Assembly: GCA_944385795.1 (NCBI GenBank)
Contig: CALWYP010000015.1
Coordinates: 1 to 62,759, forward strand
DNA length: 62,759 nucleotides
Direction of reading: 5' to 3'
Origin: an uncultured Oscillospiraceae bacterium
GTDB lineage: Bacteria; Bacillota; Clostridia; Oscillospirales; Oscillospiraceae
Positions 25,095 through 34,384 of the stretch are shown piece after piece (the stretch's first letter is position 1; each line of letters opens with the position of its first letter). The notes under the pieces were generated by a model that saw nothing but the letters and a program-made list of their open reading frames with translations, ran no database searches and had not been told where the DNA came from. Position numbers and translations under genes: made by a program.

Positions 25095-26016
25095 ACGCCG
25101 CGTCCACGCGCCTTATCTCCGCGCCGTTTGAGTGGAGCATTATGTCCCCGTCCCTGTCGGTGCGCAGGAGCAGCACGCCGTTTTCCTCGCAGAGCTCCAC
25201 CACCTCGTCGTGCGGGTGGCCGTAGGAGTTGTCCAGCCCGCAGCAGGCGACCGCGACTTCCGGGGTCGTGAGGTCGAGTATCCCCTGGTCCGTCGAGGTG
25301 CGGCTGCCGTGGTGGCCCAGCTTGAGCACGTCCACGTCGAGGCTGTAGCCGCCGATGTAGGCGCAGTCCTCCAGCGGGCCGGAGGAGATGTCGCCGGTGA
25401 AGAGGAAGCTGTCGCTTCCGTAGTCGAGGCGGACGACGAGGCTGGAGTCGTTCACGTCGCCCTCCCAGCCCGAGACGGGGCCGACGAACTCAAAGGCCGC
25501 CGCGCCAAGGGTGAACTCCATCCCCGGCTCGGGCACGGTTATGTCTATGCCGAGCTCCGCGGCCGTATTTTCAAAGTGCGTGAAGCTCCCGGAGGCGTCG
25601 AACTCCGTGTACGGCGCGAAGAGCGTGCCCACGGGGAAGCTCTCGAGCACATAGTCGAGCCCGCCGCAGTGGTCCTCGTGCGCGTGGGTGCACACGACGT
25701 AGTCGAGCTCAGTCACGCCCACGCTCTCGAGGTAGTCCACGACCTCGGGCCCGGCCTCGGGCACGCCCGCGTCGATCAGCAGCGTTTCGCCCTCGCAGAC
25801 GGCTAGGGCGGAGTCGCCCTGCCCGACGTCGATGAAGCTGACGTACAGCCCGTCCCCGGGCAGGGGCGTGGGCTTGGGGCCGAGAGTTACATTCCCGAAC
25901 CAGCCGAATTCGCTCCCCGCCCAGGACAGGGCGGCGACGATCAGGAATATGACCGCGCCCAGCGCGCTCCTGGGCGCCGCGGCGGAACGGCGCCTTCTCT
26001 TCCGTTGCTGTGCCAT
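25093..26016 (-). CDS. ComEC/Rec2-like metallo-beta-lactamase fold protein
   Basis: A 307-residue single-pass protein: very basic N-terminus (QQRKRRRR), one membrane anchor (about residues 18-38), then an extracytoplasmic MBL domain. Motifs: SFIDVGQGDSALAV, LLIDAG and the metal site THAHEDHCGG, plus LGHHGSRTSTD near the C-terminus. This matches the ComEC C-terminal MBL domain found as a free-standing protein in many Firmicutes. It may be a nuclease or phosphodiesterase, but the role in DNA uptake is not shown here. Lies 14 bases after the SDR gene on the same strand. Confidence 0.9.
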   Translation of the reverse strand: MAQQRKRRRRSAAAPRSALGAVIFLIVAALSWAGSEFGWFGNVTLGPKPTPLPGDGLYVSFIDVGQGDSALAVCEGETLLIDAGVPEAGPEVVDYLESVGVTELDYVVCTHAHEDHCGGLDYVLESFPVGTLFAPYTEFDASGSFTHFENTAAELGIDITVPEPGMEFTLGAAAFEFVGPVSGWEGDVNDSSLVVRLDYGSDSFLFTGDISSGPLEDCAYIGGYSLDVDVLKLGHHGSRTSTDQGILDLTTPEVAVACCGLDNSYGHPHDEVVELCEENGVLLLRTDRDGDIMLHSNGAEIRRVDAA

Positions 26017-26030
26017 TGCGTACCTCCCTG

Positions 26031-26816
26031 TCAGCGCGCGTAGAGCGCGCCGACGATGTAATTGGATATCCTCCTGGGCAGGAATTTAGCCGCCGCCGCG
26101 GCCGCCTTATAGGGCAGGCCCAGCGCCTTCAAGGGCGCGCTGCGGCGCATGAGCGCCACCTTGGCGACGTAGGCGCCCGCCGTCTCGGGGCTCATGCCCG
26201 CGGCCTCGTCGCGCTCCATCTTGGCGACGGAGCGGCGGAGCCTTTCCGTGTACACGCCGCCCCCGGCGGCCTTGCGCCTCGCGGCGGTGAACCCGGAGCG
26301 GATGTCGCCGGGCAGCACGGCGCAGACGCTGACCCCGTAGGGCCGGACCTCGTTTTGCAGCGCGAGGACATAGGCGTCTATCGCGGCCTTGCTGACCGAA
26401 TACCAGAGCTGGAAGGGTATGGGCAATATGCCGGCGATGGAGCTCATGCAGACTATCCTCCCGCCGCCGCCGGCGCGCATGTACGGCAGTACGGCGCGGA
26501 CGGCGTTGTCGGCGCCGAAGAGGTTGAGCTCGAGCTGGGCGTGGGAATCGGCGGGGTCGGTGAACTCCGCCGCGCCGGATATGCCGAAGCCGGCGTTGCA
26601 GACGAGTATGTCTATGCCCCCGGCGAGGGCCGCGGCGGCGTCTACCGCCCGCCTGACCGCCCCGGCGTCGGTGACGTCGCAGCCGATGTGCTCCACCCCG
26701 TCCGCGGAATGGCCGTGGCGGGAAAGTTCAAACACGCGGCATCCGGCCTTATGCAGGGCCAGGGCCGTGCAGCGGCCTATGCCGCCGCTGCCTCCGGTGA
26801 CTATGGCAGTTTTCAT
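26031..26816 (-). CDS. short-chain dehydrogenase/reductase family protein
   Basis: A 261-residue classical SDR. Cofactor motif TGGSGGIGR near the N-terminus, CNAGFGISG (NAG motif), and a catalytic Ser-Tyr-Lys set with WYSVSKAA. The ATG at 26816 has GAGGAG upstream; an N-terminal extension of nine residues is possible but has no site. Substrate not deducible; first gene of a two-gene operon with the MBL protein. Confidence 0.92.
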   Translation of the reverse strand: MKTAIVTGGSGGIGRCTALALHKAGCRVFELSRHGHSADGVEHIGCDVTDAGAVRRAVDAAAALAGGIDILVCNAGFGISGAAEFTDPADSHAQLELNLFGADNAVRAVLPYMRAGGGGRIVCMSSIAGILPIPFQLWYSVSKAAIDAYVLALQNEVRPYGVSVCAVLPGDIRSGFTAARRKAAGGGVYTERLRRSVAKMERDEAAGMSPETAGAYVAKVALMRRSAPLKALGLPYKAAAAAAKFLPRRISNYIVGALYAR

Positions 26817-26846
26817 TCGCTTCTCCTCAGATATGTTTTCCACACG

Positions 26847-26875
26847 AGAATAGCACCCGGCGCGGGGGCTGTCAA
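26847..26875 (-). promoter_or_regulatory. sigma-A promoter of the SDR-MBL operon
   Basis: Minus strand: TTGACA, 17-base spacer, TATTCT, about 30 bases before the SDR start. Confidence 0.8.
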
Positions 26876-26890
26876 GTACGCGCGAAAAGG

Positions 26891-26920
26891 CGGCGGCCCG
26901 GACAAAGGTCCGGGCCGCCG
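26891..26920 (-). terminator. terminator after the rpiB/GH-like operon
   Basis: A 13-bp perfect stem CGGCGGCCCGGAC / GTCCGGGCCGCCG with a 4-base loop; on the minus strand it is followed by CCTTTTC. Confidence 0.75.
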
Positions 26921-26939
26921 GTTATACGCCCGCCGGCGC

Positions 26940-28073
26940 CTATTCGCCGTCCGCGGCGGGGAGGATATTCTCCGGGACGCGGACTATGCAGCTCGGGAAG
27001 CCCTCGGGCGCGTAGGTGCATATGGGCACATAGCGCTGCTCGGGGGAGCCGAGCTCGAAATACTGGTCTATGCTGTCCCTGTCGACGCCGGAGAGCCAGC
27101 CGCTGTCCGTGGCCGAGCAGAGCCGGTCGAAGAGCTTGGCCAGGAGCTCCACGTTCTGGCCGGACTGGCCCGCGAGGTTGCCGCGCAGGCTGGTGGTGTC
27201 GAGGATTACGCCGACGGGGGTATCGTAGCCCTCGAGGGCGTTCGATATGGTCATAGCCAGGCCGCATATGGCGGCCTCCGGGCCCGGTTCGCTGCTGAGC
27301 TCGACGGTGTAGCCTATAGGCGCGTCGGTGATGGGCATGGACAGGCCCTTGAGCAGCAGCTCGTCGAAGCCCATGCCTATGAGCTCCCCGCAGAGCTCTA
27401 TGATGTACTGCGAGACGGTTTCGCTGTACGGGTTCAGCCAGGCGCCCTCGGCGTCGGAGAACGGGACGCCGGTGTTCAGCGTCAGGGCGCTGGAGGGGCT
27501 GCGCTCGGCCAGGAGGCCGTCGATGCAGCAGCTCAGCTGGGCGACGAGGTAGTAGCCCTCGCCGTGCAGCGCCGCCACGAGCTGCGCCAAATCCACCGTG
27601 CCGCCGAGGCCAAAGGCCTGCGCCGTCTGCGACGTGCTGCTCCAGACGAGCTGGCCGCCGACGGGCTTTACCTCCAGCACGAGGGCGTTGGCGTTATAAA
27701 GCTCCATGACTTCGGTATAGCGCCCGACGCCGGAGGTGCTGACGTCCGCGGCGGGGACGAAGATGCCGATATAGTCCTCCAGGCCCTCCCCGGCGCGGGC
27801 GCTTATCTCCGAATAGTCCGGGTCGGTCACCTCAAGCGCGGCAGCCGCCTGCTCGAGCTCCTCCTCGGCGCCGGAGCCGCCGCCGTCCCCGGCCTCCGCG
27901 CCGGGCAGTACGACCGAGATGCCGTCGTGGCCGAAGACGATATACTTTTGCAGCCCGAAGAAGAGCACGACGGTGAGCAGCAGCAGCACGGCCAGCGCGC
28001 CTACGGCGAGGCCCAGCACGTTCAGCTTCCGCCGCCGGGCGCGGTATACCTCGGGGCCGTTGTTTTTCGCCAT
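26940..28073 (-). CDS. membrane-anchored protein with a putative glycoside-hydrolase-like (DUF4015-type) domain
   Basis: A 377-residue protein: basic N-terminus, one membrane helix (about residues 19-43), Gly/Glu-rich linker, then a domain of ~280 residues. Stretches such as YNANALVLEVKPVGG and WLNPYSETVSQYIIELCGELIGMGFDELLL resemble TIM-barrel DUF4015 'putative glycoside hydrolase' proteins, where the same positions read as a substrate-side strand and the asparagine-proline turn. Family assignment is tentative. One base separates it from rpiB, so it is in that operon. Confidence 0.55.
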   Translation of the reverse strand: MAKNNGPEVYRARRRKLNVLGLAVGALAVLLLLTVVLFFGLQKYIVFGHDGISVVLPGAEAGDGGGSGAEEELEQAAAALEVTDPDYSEISARAGEGLEDYIGIFVPAADVSTSGVGRYTEVMELYNANALVLEVKPVGGQLVWSSTSQTAQAFGLGGTVDLAQLVAALHGEGYYLVAQLSCCIDGLLAERSPSSALTLNTGVPFSDAEGAWLNPYSETVSQYIIELCGELIGMGFDELLLKGLSMPITDAPIGYTVELSSEPGPEAAICGLAMTISNALEGYDTPVGVILDTTSLRGNLAGQSGQNVELLAKLFDRLCSATDSGWLSGVDRDSIDQYFELGSPEQRYVPICTYAPEGFPSCIVRVPENILPAADGE

Positions 28074-28074
28074 A

Positions 28075-28515
28075 TCAGTCCTTGCCCTCTATCGCCATTA
28101 TCTTGGCGACGCGGCGCGCGTGACGGCCGCCGAGAAAACCCGTCTCCAGGAAGGTGTCCACGATCTTGAGCGCGAGGCCCTCGCCGAGGACGCGCGCGCC
28201 GAGGGCGAGCATGTTGGCGTCGTTGTGCGCCCGGGCCATCTCCGCGCTGTAGCAGTCGCCGCAGAGCGCGCAGCGCACCCCGCGCACCTTGTTGGCCGCG
28301 AGGGATATGCCTATGCCGGTGCCGCAGATAACTATGCCGCGCTCGCACTCGCCGGAGGCCACGGCGCGCCCGACGGCCTCGCCGTAGTCGGGGTAATCGC
28401 AGCTCTCCTCGGAAAAGGCGCCGAAATCCTTGTACTCTATGCCCTTTTCCTCGAGGTGCTTCATGATAATTTGCTTGAGGGCGTAACCGCCGTGGTCGGA
28501 GCCGATAGCCAGCAT
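28075..28515 (-). CDS. rpiB: ribose 5-phosphate isomerase B
   Basis: Interconverts ribose 5-phosphate and ribulose 5-phosphate, 146 residues. Family motifs: GSDHGGYALKQ at the N-terminus, DYPDYGEAVGRAVASGE, CGTGIGISLAANKVRGVRCALC with the active-site Cys, and ARAHNDANMLALGARV. RBS AGGAGG precedes the ATG. It links the released ribose of PsuG and nucleoside phosphorolysis to the pentose phosphate pathway. Confidence 0.96.
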   Translation of the reverse strand: MLAIGSDHGGYALKQIIMKHLEEKGIEYKDFGAFSEESCDYPDYGEAVGRAVASGECERGIVICGTGIGISLAANKVRGVRCALCGDCYSAEMARAHNDANMLALGARVLGEGLALKIVDTFLETGFLGGRHARRVAKIMAIEGKD

Positions 28516-28540
28516 GGTGATTCCTCCTAATAATTTATGG

Positions 28541-29380
28541 TCAGAGTTCTATGCGCTTGAACTCGGGCTTGTGACGCCTGTACACGGCGACGTACCTGAA
28601 GCCTATGCCGGCCAGGAGCTCGTAGCCTTCGCGTATCCCGACGCCGGCGGCGTGCGTGTTGTGCGCGTCGGAGCCGACGGTGATGATGTCGCCGCCCAGC
28701 TCGCGGTAGCGGCGCAGCACGTCCACGCCGGGGAAGGGCAGGAGCAGCGGGTCCTTGCGCCCGCCGGGCGCGAGGTCGGCGACGTTGAGCTCTATGCCCT
28801 TGCCGTTGTCCATAAGCGCGCGCAGCAGCGTGTCTATGCGGTCGCCGTGCCGCTCCATGCTGAGCGCCGCGTCAATGCCCTGCTTGTGCATGTAGCGCAG
28901 GCAGTAGCCTATATGGGCCATGCAGTCGAAGCAGCCCAGCTGGGCAAGCTCTATCAGCTCCTCGAGGTAGCGGTCGTAGAGCTCGTAGCACTGCTCCTCG
29001 CTCTCGTACTTGAGGTAGTAGAAGTCCCGCTCACCGCGCAGGTTGTGCAGCGAGCCGAGGATGAAGTCGTACTCCGGCATGGCGTAGATCCGCTTCGCCC
29101 GCGCCGGGTCGTGGTTGCCCTGGCCGAGCTCGAGGCCAAGGCGTATCTCTATCCCCTCGGGGGCCTTCTCCATGGCGTCGATGAACTGCCGAACCTGGCT
29201 CCTGGGCAGCTGGAAACGCTCGGGCCCTATCTGCATCGTCTCCTGGTCGCCGAAATCGACGTGGTCGGTGAAGCAGGCCTCAGAGACGCCGCGAGCCAGC
29301 TCGGCTTTCGCCATATCCGCCATGCGGTCCTTGGCGTCGAAGGAGCAGGCGCTGTGAACATGATAATCCGCTAAAAACAT
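28541..29380 (-). CDS. HisJ-type PHP-domain phosphatase (histidinol-phosphatase family)
   Basis: A 279-residue PHP metallophosphoesterase. Metal ligands visible in DYHVHSACSFD at the N-terminus and FTDHVDFG about residue 37, with the later VGSDAHNTHAAGVG segment. Matches the HisK/HisJ histidinol-phosphatase family, but no other histidine gene is nearby, so the substrate is unproven. It lies 25 bases upstream of rpiB on the same strand; start preceded by AAGGTGG. Confidence 0.85.
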   Translation of the reverse strand: MFLADYHVHSACSFDAKDRMADMAKAELARGVSEACFTDHVDFGDQETMQIGPERFQLPRSQVRQFIDAMEKAPEGIEIRLGLELGQGNHDPARAKRIYAMPEYDFILGSLHNLRGERDFYYLKYESEEQCYELYDRYLEELIELAQLGCFDCMAHIGYCLRYMHKQGIDAALSMERHGDRIDTLLRALMDNGKGIELNVADLAPGGRKDPLLLPFPGVDVLRRYRELGGDIITVGSDAHNTHAAGVGIREGYELLAGIGFRYVAVYRRHKPEFKRIEL

Positions 29381-29492
29381 CTGTTAATTTACCACCTTAA
29401 ACATATGACAAAATAGGAAGGCCGGAATAATTGTGTTTTCCCGCGGCCACCGCGCGCGGGCGGGCCGCGCCGGACGGCCGCTGGCCGGGGGG

Positions 29493-31340
29493 TCAGAAGG
29501 GCCAGCTGGGGAACCACTTGAGGAAGCCGCGAGTGTACCAGAGCGGGGCCCTCAGCCCGGTCAGAACGGGGTAGAAGGCCACGAAAAGCCCGGCGCAGAC
29601 GCCGGTGACCGCGTACATGTTCCTCCGCCAATGCGGCTGTGCGTACTCGCGCAGCCGCGCCCAGACGTTGCCCAGGGCCAGCACGAGGAAGACCTCGCTC
29701 GGGAAGTAGTGATAGGCGAAGGTCAGGCGCGTCACGAGCACCCAGGGCAGGAGCTGGGCGAGGTAGCCTATGACTATGAAGGCCGACCTGCCGTCGCGCT
29801 CCTTTATCATGAGCAGGGCGTTGGCGATAACCGCAATGAGGCCCGTCCAGCAGAAGACGGGGTTCATGAAGGCGCCGAAGGCGCTCTTGGTCGAGCCGTC
29901 CTCGAAATACTCGAGGTAGTAGAGTATGGGCCGCGCGTCCACCAGCCACTGGTACCAGCGCGAGGCGTAGGGGTGCGTGCTCACCAGGTCGGAGTGGTAC
30001 TCCCACATATATATCTGGTTGTCCCAGACTATGTCGAAGTAATCCCGGGTGAAGTACATGCCTATGCCGCCGTCCAGCCCGCTCGCCGTGCCGTAGAAAT
30101 AATAGCTCGCGTAGTATATGGCCAGCGGCGCCGCGACGAAGAAGACGAGGCAGAAGGCGCAGTTGCCAAAGAACCTCGCGGCGAAGCGCGGCTTGCGACC
30201 CTGCGTTATCCAGTAGGCGAGCCATATGACGGCGAGGCCCGCGCCGGCGTAGATGCAGGTCCACTTGCTCGCCGCGCCGAGGCCGAAGAAGACGCCCGAG
30301 AGCGCGAGGTGCCGCCATCTGCCCGTGCTCACGAAGCGCCACATGAAGAGGTACATGAGCAGGATGAAGAAGACGCTGTAGGTGTCGATAGTGGCGATGC
30401 GGGTCTGCACGAAGTGCATGAAGTCGAAGGCGAAGATGACCGTGCCGCAGCCGGCGATGGCGCTCGAGCGGGTCATGCGCTTGAGGAAGACGTAGAGTAT
30501 GGGCAGCATCAGCACGCCGAAGAGCGTGCCCATGAAGCGCCAGCCGAAGGGGGTCATGCCGAAGAGGCGTATGCCGAGGCCGATGATGAGCTTGCCCAGC
30601 GGCGGGTGCGTTATCTCATAGGGGTAGACGTTCTCAATGTGCTCCAGGGCCGTGCGCGCGTGGTAGATCTCGTCGAAGTAGCTCGAGTTCATATAACCCG
30701 GGCGCAGCGGCACGGTGCCCTGCTCGTCGAACAGGGGCGCGGTGCCCTCGTCAAAGCTGAAGCCCGCCGCGTCGAGCATCACGTTGTCCGTATCGTATAT
30801 GGCGATCTCGCCGAGGTTCAGCTCGGCGGAGGCGGTGAGGCGTATATAGCGCGCCGAGGCGTCCTCCACGCCCTCGGCCGCGGGGGAGAAGTCCTGCCAC
30901 TTGAGCAGGTCGTTATACTGCTGCTCTATCGTGCCGACGTCGCGCCAGCTCTTCCCGTCGTCGGAAAATTGCAGGCGGTATTCGCCCGTATGTATGCCGG
31001 TATAGTAGCGTATCATGCCGATGTCCACCTCTTCGCCGAGGTCGACGAGGGCGTACTGCCCGCGGGCGGTGAAGCGGCACCAGCTCTGCGGGGCGGACGT
31101 GTCGCCGAGGCCGGCGAAAGCCGTCGCGGCGTAGCAGACGGAGATTACTATGCAAAGCACGGCGTCGAGGCCGGTTATGCGCCCGTTCCTGGACTCGAAG
31201 CTGAAGCGGGGGCGCGCCGCGCCGCCGCCGTCCGGGCCGGAGGGAAGGCGCCCGTCGGAGAAGAGCGGCATCCAGCGCCGCGCGGCTGTTATGCAGAACG
31301 CCGCCGCAAGGACGGGCAGTATATAGGTGAGATAGGACAA
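29493..31340 (-). CDS. PMT-family membrane mannosyltransferase with inserted discoidin (F5/8C-like) domain
   Basis: About 615 residues. After one to three N-terminal helices comes a soluble beta-rich segment (roughly residues 75-170) with VDLGEEVDIGMIRYYTG, YRLQFSDDGKSWRDVG and ARYIRLTA, typical of F5/8 type C (discoidin) domains. Then follows the PMT glycosyltransferase core with YFDEIYHARTALEH, HPPLGKLIIGLG and GWRFMGTLFG. Uses a polyprenyl-phosphate sugar as donor by family. The start is TTG at 31340, chosen because GGAGTGA is eight bases upstream and because the TATAAT promoter makes the earlier start too close to the transcript end. Confidence 0.88.
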   Translation of the reverse strand: MSYLTYILPVLAAAFCITAARRWMPLFSDGRLPSGPDGGGAARPRFSFESRNGRITGLDAVLCIVISVCYAATAFAGLGDTSAPQSWCRFTARGQYALVDLGEEVDIGMIRYYTGIHTGEYRLQFSDDGKSWRDVGTIEQQYNDLLKWQDFSPAAEGVEDASARYIRLTASAELNLGEIAIYDTDNVMLDAAGFSFDEGTAPLFDEQGTVPLRPGYMNSSYFDEIYHARTALEHIENVYPYEITHPPLGKLIIGLGIRLFGMTPFGWRFMGTLFGVLMLPILYVFLKRMTRSSAIAGCGTVIFAFDFMHFVQTRIATIDTYSVFFILLMYLFMWRFVSTGRWRHLALSGVFFGLGAASKWTCIYAGAGLAVIWLAYWITQGRKPRFAARFFGNCAFCLVFFVAAPLAIYYASYYFYGTASGLDGGIGMYFTRDYFDIVWDNQIYMWEYHSDLVSTHPYASRWYQWLVDARPILYYLEYFEDGSTKSAFGAFMNPVFCWTGLIAVIANALLMIKERDGRSAFIVIGYLAQLLPWVLVTRLTFAYHYFPSEVFLVLALGNVWARLREYAQPHWRRNMYAVTGVCAGLFVAFYPVLTGLRAPLWYTRGFLKWFPSWPF

Positions 31341-31377
31341 CAGTATCACTCCGTTCGCCAAGCACAAACAACTTTAT

Positions 31378-31406
31378 ATTATACACGCTTTCGCCGCCCC
31401 TGTCCA
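31378..31406 (-). promoter_or_regulatory. sigma-A promoter of the PMT gene
   Basis: Minus strand: TGGACA, 17-base spacer, TATAAT. Confidence 0.75.
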
Positions 31407-31546
31407 TAAGGGAGAGGGCGTTTTATCCCCGCGGCGGTGAAATCCCCGCCCCGCCGCGCCGGCCAGGGCGGGGCCGGGGCGAAAGCGCCGGCGGGCGCCG
31501 CAAGGCCGGGGAGCGCAAAAAAGCCGCGCGCGGCCCGGCGACGGGC

Positions 31547-31576
31547 TTGACATAACGCTTTTGCGTGGTGTAAAAT
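31547..31576 (+). promoter_or_regulatory. sigma-A promoter of rny
   Basis: TTGACA, 18-base spacer, TAAAAT. Confidence 0.75.
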
Positions 31577-31695
31577 GACATGATAATATTGCGGGGGTTA
31601 TGGGGAAAACCCCTTTGATATTAAATTTTTACACGGCGCAAGCCGTTATGCTGTTTTCATTATTCCACAACGAAAGGGAGGCGTATATCGACACC

Positions 31696-33246
31696 ATGAC
31701 AATTTGGGAAATACTCGGCGTCGCGGTCGGCCTGATCGTGATGCTGGTCATAGGGTTCCTGCTGGGCATAGTGTACCGCAAGAAGGTCGCCGAGCGCGAG
31801 ATATCCAGCGCGGAGGACGAGGCCAAGCGCATAATCAACGAGTCCATCAAGGCCGCCGAGAACAAGAAGCGCGAGGCGCTTGTCGAAGCGCGCGAGGAGA
31901 TACACAAGAGCCGCGCGGAATACGAGCGCGAGGTCAAGGAGCGCCGCAGCGAGCTCAGCAAGCAGGAGCGCCGCCTTCAGCAGAAGGAGGAGAACCTCGA
32001 CCGCAAGACGGACGCCATCGAGAAGAAGACCGAGGCCCTGAACCAGAAGCTGAACCAGGCGGAGGCCCTGCAGGAGGAGGTCAAGCTCGTCAAGAAGAGC
32101 CAGCTCGAGATGCTTGAGAAAATCTCCGGCTATACGCAGGAGGAGGCCAAGCAGTACCTCATCAGCAATATCGAGACCGAGGTCACGCACGAGATGGCCG
32201 CGAAGGTCCGCGAAGTCGAGGCCAGGTATAAGGACGAGGCCGACGAGCGCGCCCGCGAGATAATCGCCACCGCCATCCAGCGCTGCGCCGCCGACCACGC
32301 CAGCGAGATAACCGTATCCGTCGTACCACTCCCCAACGACGAGATGAAGGGCCGTATAATAGGACGAGAGGGACGCAACATTCGTTCCATCGAAACCCTC
32401 ACCGGCTGCGATTTAATTATCGACGACACGCCGGAGACCATCACCGTCTCCAGCTTCGACCCCGTAAGGCGCGAGATAGCGCGCATAGCCCTTGAAAGGC
32501 TCATCCAGGACGGGCGCATACACCCGGCCCGCATAGAGGAAATGGTGGCCAAGGCCCAGCGCGAGGTCAACGCCACGATAAAGGCCGAGGGCGAGCGCGC
32601 CGCGTTCGAGACGAACATCCACGGCCTGCACCCGGAGATTATCCGCCTGCTCGGCCGCATGAAGTACCGCACGAGCTACGGCCAGAACGTCCTCAACCAC
32701 TCCATAGAGGTCGCCCACATCGCCGGCCTGCTCGCCGCCGAGCTCGGCGTAGACGTCACGACCGCCAAGCGCGCCGGCCTGCTGCACGACCTCGGCAAGA
32801 GCATAGACCACGAGGTCGAGGGCAGCCACGTCACCATCGGCGTGGACATCGCCCGTAAGTACAAGGAGGCGCCGGACGTTATCCACGCGATCGAGGCGCA
32901 CCACGGCGACGTGGAGCCGCGCACCGTTATCGCCTGCCTGGTGCAGGCCGCCGACGCCATCTCCGCCTCCCGCCCCGGGGCCAGGCGCGAGAACATCGAG
33001 AACTACGTCAAGCGCCTGGAGAAGCTCGAGGCCGTCACCCGCAGCTTCCCCGGCAGCGAGAGCTGCTACGCCATCCAGGCGGGCCGCGAGATCCGCGTCA
33101 TGGTCAAGCCCGACGAGGTCAGCGAGGACCAGATGGTCCTGCTCGCGCGCGACATCGCCAAGAAGATAGAGAGCGAGCTCACCTACCCCGGCCAGATAAA
33201 GGTCCACGTCCTGCGCGAGACCAAGGCCGTCGAATACGCGAAATGA
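31696..33246 (+). CDS. rny: ribonuclease Y
   Basis: Membrane-anchored endoribonuclease starting mRNA decay, 516 residues. N-terminal helix ([19 protein letters not shown]), long charged coiled coil (about residues 30-190), KH domain ([15 protein letters not shown]), then HD domain with [11 protein letters not shown] and the metal pair [10 protein letters not shown]. The ATG at 31696 gives the normal family N-terminus; the AAAGGGAGG site is 14 bases away, which is long, and a longer in-frame ORF exists upstream but adds non-family residues. Confidence 0.96.
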   Translation: MTIWEILGVAVGLIVMLVIGFLLGIVYRKKVAEREISSAEDEAKRIINESIKAAENKKREALVEAREEIHKSRAEYEREVKERRSELSKQERRLQQKEENLDRKTDAIEKKTEALNQKLNQAEALQEEVKLVKKSQLEMLEKISGYTQEEAKQYLISNIETEVTHEMAAKVREVEARYKDEADERAREIIATAIQRCAADHASEITVSVVPLPNDEMKGRIIGREGRNIRSIETLTGCDLIIDDTPETITVSSFDPVRREIARIALERLIQDGRIHPARIEEMVAKAQREVNATIKAEGERAAFETNIHGLHPEIIRLLGRMKYRTSYGQNVLNHSIEVAHIAGLLAAELGVDVTTAKRAGLLHDLGKSIDHEVEGSHVTIGVDIARKYKEAPDVIHAIEAHHGDVEPRTVIACLVQAADAISASRPGARRENIENYVKRLEKLEAVTRSFPGSESCYAIQAGREIRVMVKPDEVSEDQMVLLARDIAKKIESELTYPGQIKVHVLRETKAVEYAK

Positions 33247-33290
33247 TTATAGAGGGGGCCCCGCCCCCTCTATCGCATTTTATGCGCCAG

Positions 33291-33319
33291 CGCCCCGGCC
33301 AAACGGCCGGGGCGTTTTT
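33291..33319 (+). terminator. intrinsic terminator after rny
   Basis: CGCCCCGGCC-AAAC-GGCCGGGGCG followed by TTTTTG. Another short GGGGGC/GCCCCC stem lies just before it at about 33252. Confidence 0.85.
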
Positions 33320-33334
33320 GCATCCGCGCCGGAG

Positions 33335-33760
33335 CTATCTCTTGAATATTATAACGCCGGCTATCATCAGGGCGGCGCCGGCGGCCTTGGACCAGGTCAG
33401 CGGCACGCGCTCGGCGCCCATGAGGCCCAGGGCGTCTATGGCCCCGGCGGTGAGGAGCTGGCTTACCAGTATTATGCTGACGGCCGTCGCGGGCGTGAGC
33501 ACGCGCATACCCAGCATCACCGTAAGGGTTATGACAAGGCCCAGCGCGCCGCCGAGCATGTAGTACCAGGGCACGCCGCCCAGGGCGGAAAAGCTCCCGT
33601 CGCGGTGGAATATGAGCGCCGCCGCCGCGAGCGCGGCCGCCGTGGCCTGCACGAAGGCGTTGGCCTCGAAGGCCCCTATGCCCTCGCCGAGGCGAGTGTT
33701 CATAACGCCCTGCACGCTCATGGCCGCCCCGGCCAGTATGGATATGAGGATTCCGAACAT
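33335..33760 (-). CDS. YdcZ (DUF606)-family DMT membrane protein
   Basis: A 141-residue, very hydrophobic four- to five-helix protein. The N-terminus (GILISILAGAAMSVQGVMNTRLG) and the internal WYYMLGGALGLVITLTVM and AVSIILVSQLLTAGAID stretches are typical of the YdcZ/DUF606 half-size DMT transporters, which often dimerise. Substrate unknown. Monocistronic on the minus strand between rny and the ACT-regulator gene. Confidence 0.88.
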   Translation of the reverse strand: MFGILISILAGAAMSVQGVMNTRLGEGIGAFEANAFVQATAAALAAAALIFHRDGSFSALGGVPWYYMLGGALGLVITLTVMLGMRVLTPATAVSIILVSQLLTAGAIDALGLMGAERVPLTWSKAAGAALMIAGVIIFKR

Positions 33761-33831
33761 TGCTGCTCCCCTTTCGTCAAATTGCAGTATCCGCCCCTCG
33801 CGGGCAATGCGCGTTTTTCAGATTATTACAC

Positions 33832-33860
33832 TTGCCTCGCGCGCGGCGTTGTGGTATAAA
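33832..33860 (+). promoter_or_regulatory. promoter of the ACT regulator-hom operon
   Basis: TTGCCT, 17-base spacer, TATAAA; the start follows at 33919. Confidence 0.7.
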
Positions 33861-33918
33861 TAATGTGCGCGCTGCAAATACAATCGACCGCCCACAAAGG
33901 ACGTCAGGAGGTGCCTGG

Positions 33919-34365
33919 ATGGCTGCAAAGTCTAAGCCGAAATACTATCTCGTCGAGGCGGGCGTCCTGCCCGAGGTGTTCATCAAGGTCACCGAGGCCC
34001 GCGAGCTGCTGGAGACAGGCGAAGTCAGGACGGTGGCGGAGGCGGTGGAGCGCGTGGGCATATCCCGCAGCGCGTTCTACAAGTACAAGGATTCCGTCAT
34101 GCCCTTCCGGGACATGAGCCGCGGCAGCATAGTCACGTTCAACGCGCTGCTGCGCGACAAGAAGGGCATTTTGAGCTCCCTGTTAGCTATCTTTGCCGAC
34201 ACGGGCGCGAATATACTCACGATCAACCAGAGCATACCGACGAACGGCACGGCCCTGGTCACGATTTCCGCCATAACGGAGAACATGTCCGTAAGCATGG
34301 ACGAGCTTATAACCAACGCGAGAGGGCTGTACGGCGTCATACGCTTCGACGCCCTGGCCGGCTGA
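33919..34365 (+). CDS. UPF0735-type ACT-domain regulator
   Basis: A 148-residue protein: N-terminal helix-turn-helix-like part (VAEAVERVGISRSAFYKYKDSV) and a C-terminal ACT domain (MSRGSIVTFNALLRDKKGILSSLLA...ANILTINQSIP). This fits the UPF0735/PheB-like family; a B. subtilis relative acts on the threonine (hom-thrCB) genes. Placement 19 bases before hom suggests it senses an amino acid and controls the aspartate-family pathway. Start ATG at 33919 with AGGAGGTG upstream. Confidence 0.9.
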   Translation: MAAKSKPKYYLVEAGVLPEVFIKVTEARELLETGEVRTVAEAVERVGISRSAFYKYKDSVMPFRDMSRGSIVTFNALLRDKKGILSSLLAIFADTGANILTINQSIPTNGTALVTISAITENMSVSMDELITNARGLYGVIRFDALAG

Positions 34366-34384
34366 GCTGGGAGAGAGGTATACG

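Larger units (their letters stand above)
31341..31695. other. divergent intergenic region between PMT and rny
   Basis: Both promoters lie here (31378-31406 minus, 31547-31576 plus). Between them is about 130 bases of extremely GC-rich sequence with short inverted repeats and no gene. The RNase Y leader is about 115 bases. Confidence 0.6.

Noticed and set aside
26010..28169. A 719-codon plus-strand open frame over the SDR, GH-like and rpiB genes
   Set aside because: It is a GC-driven shadow antisense to genes with clear family motifs, has no ribosome binding site and no recognisable domain.
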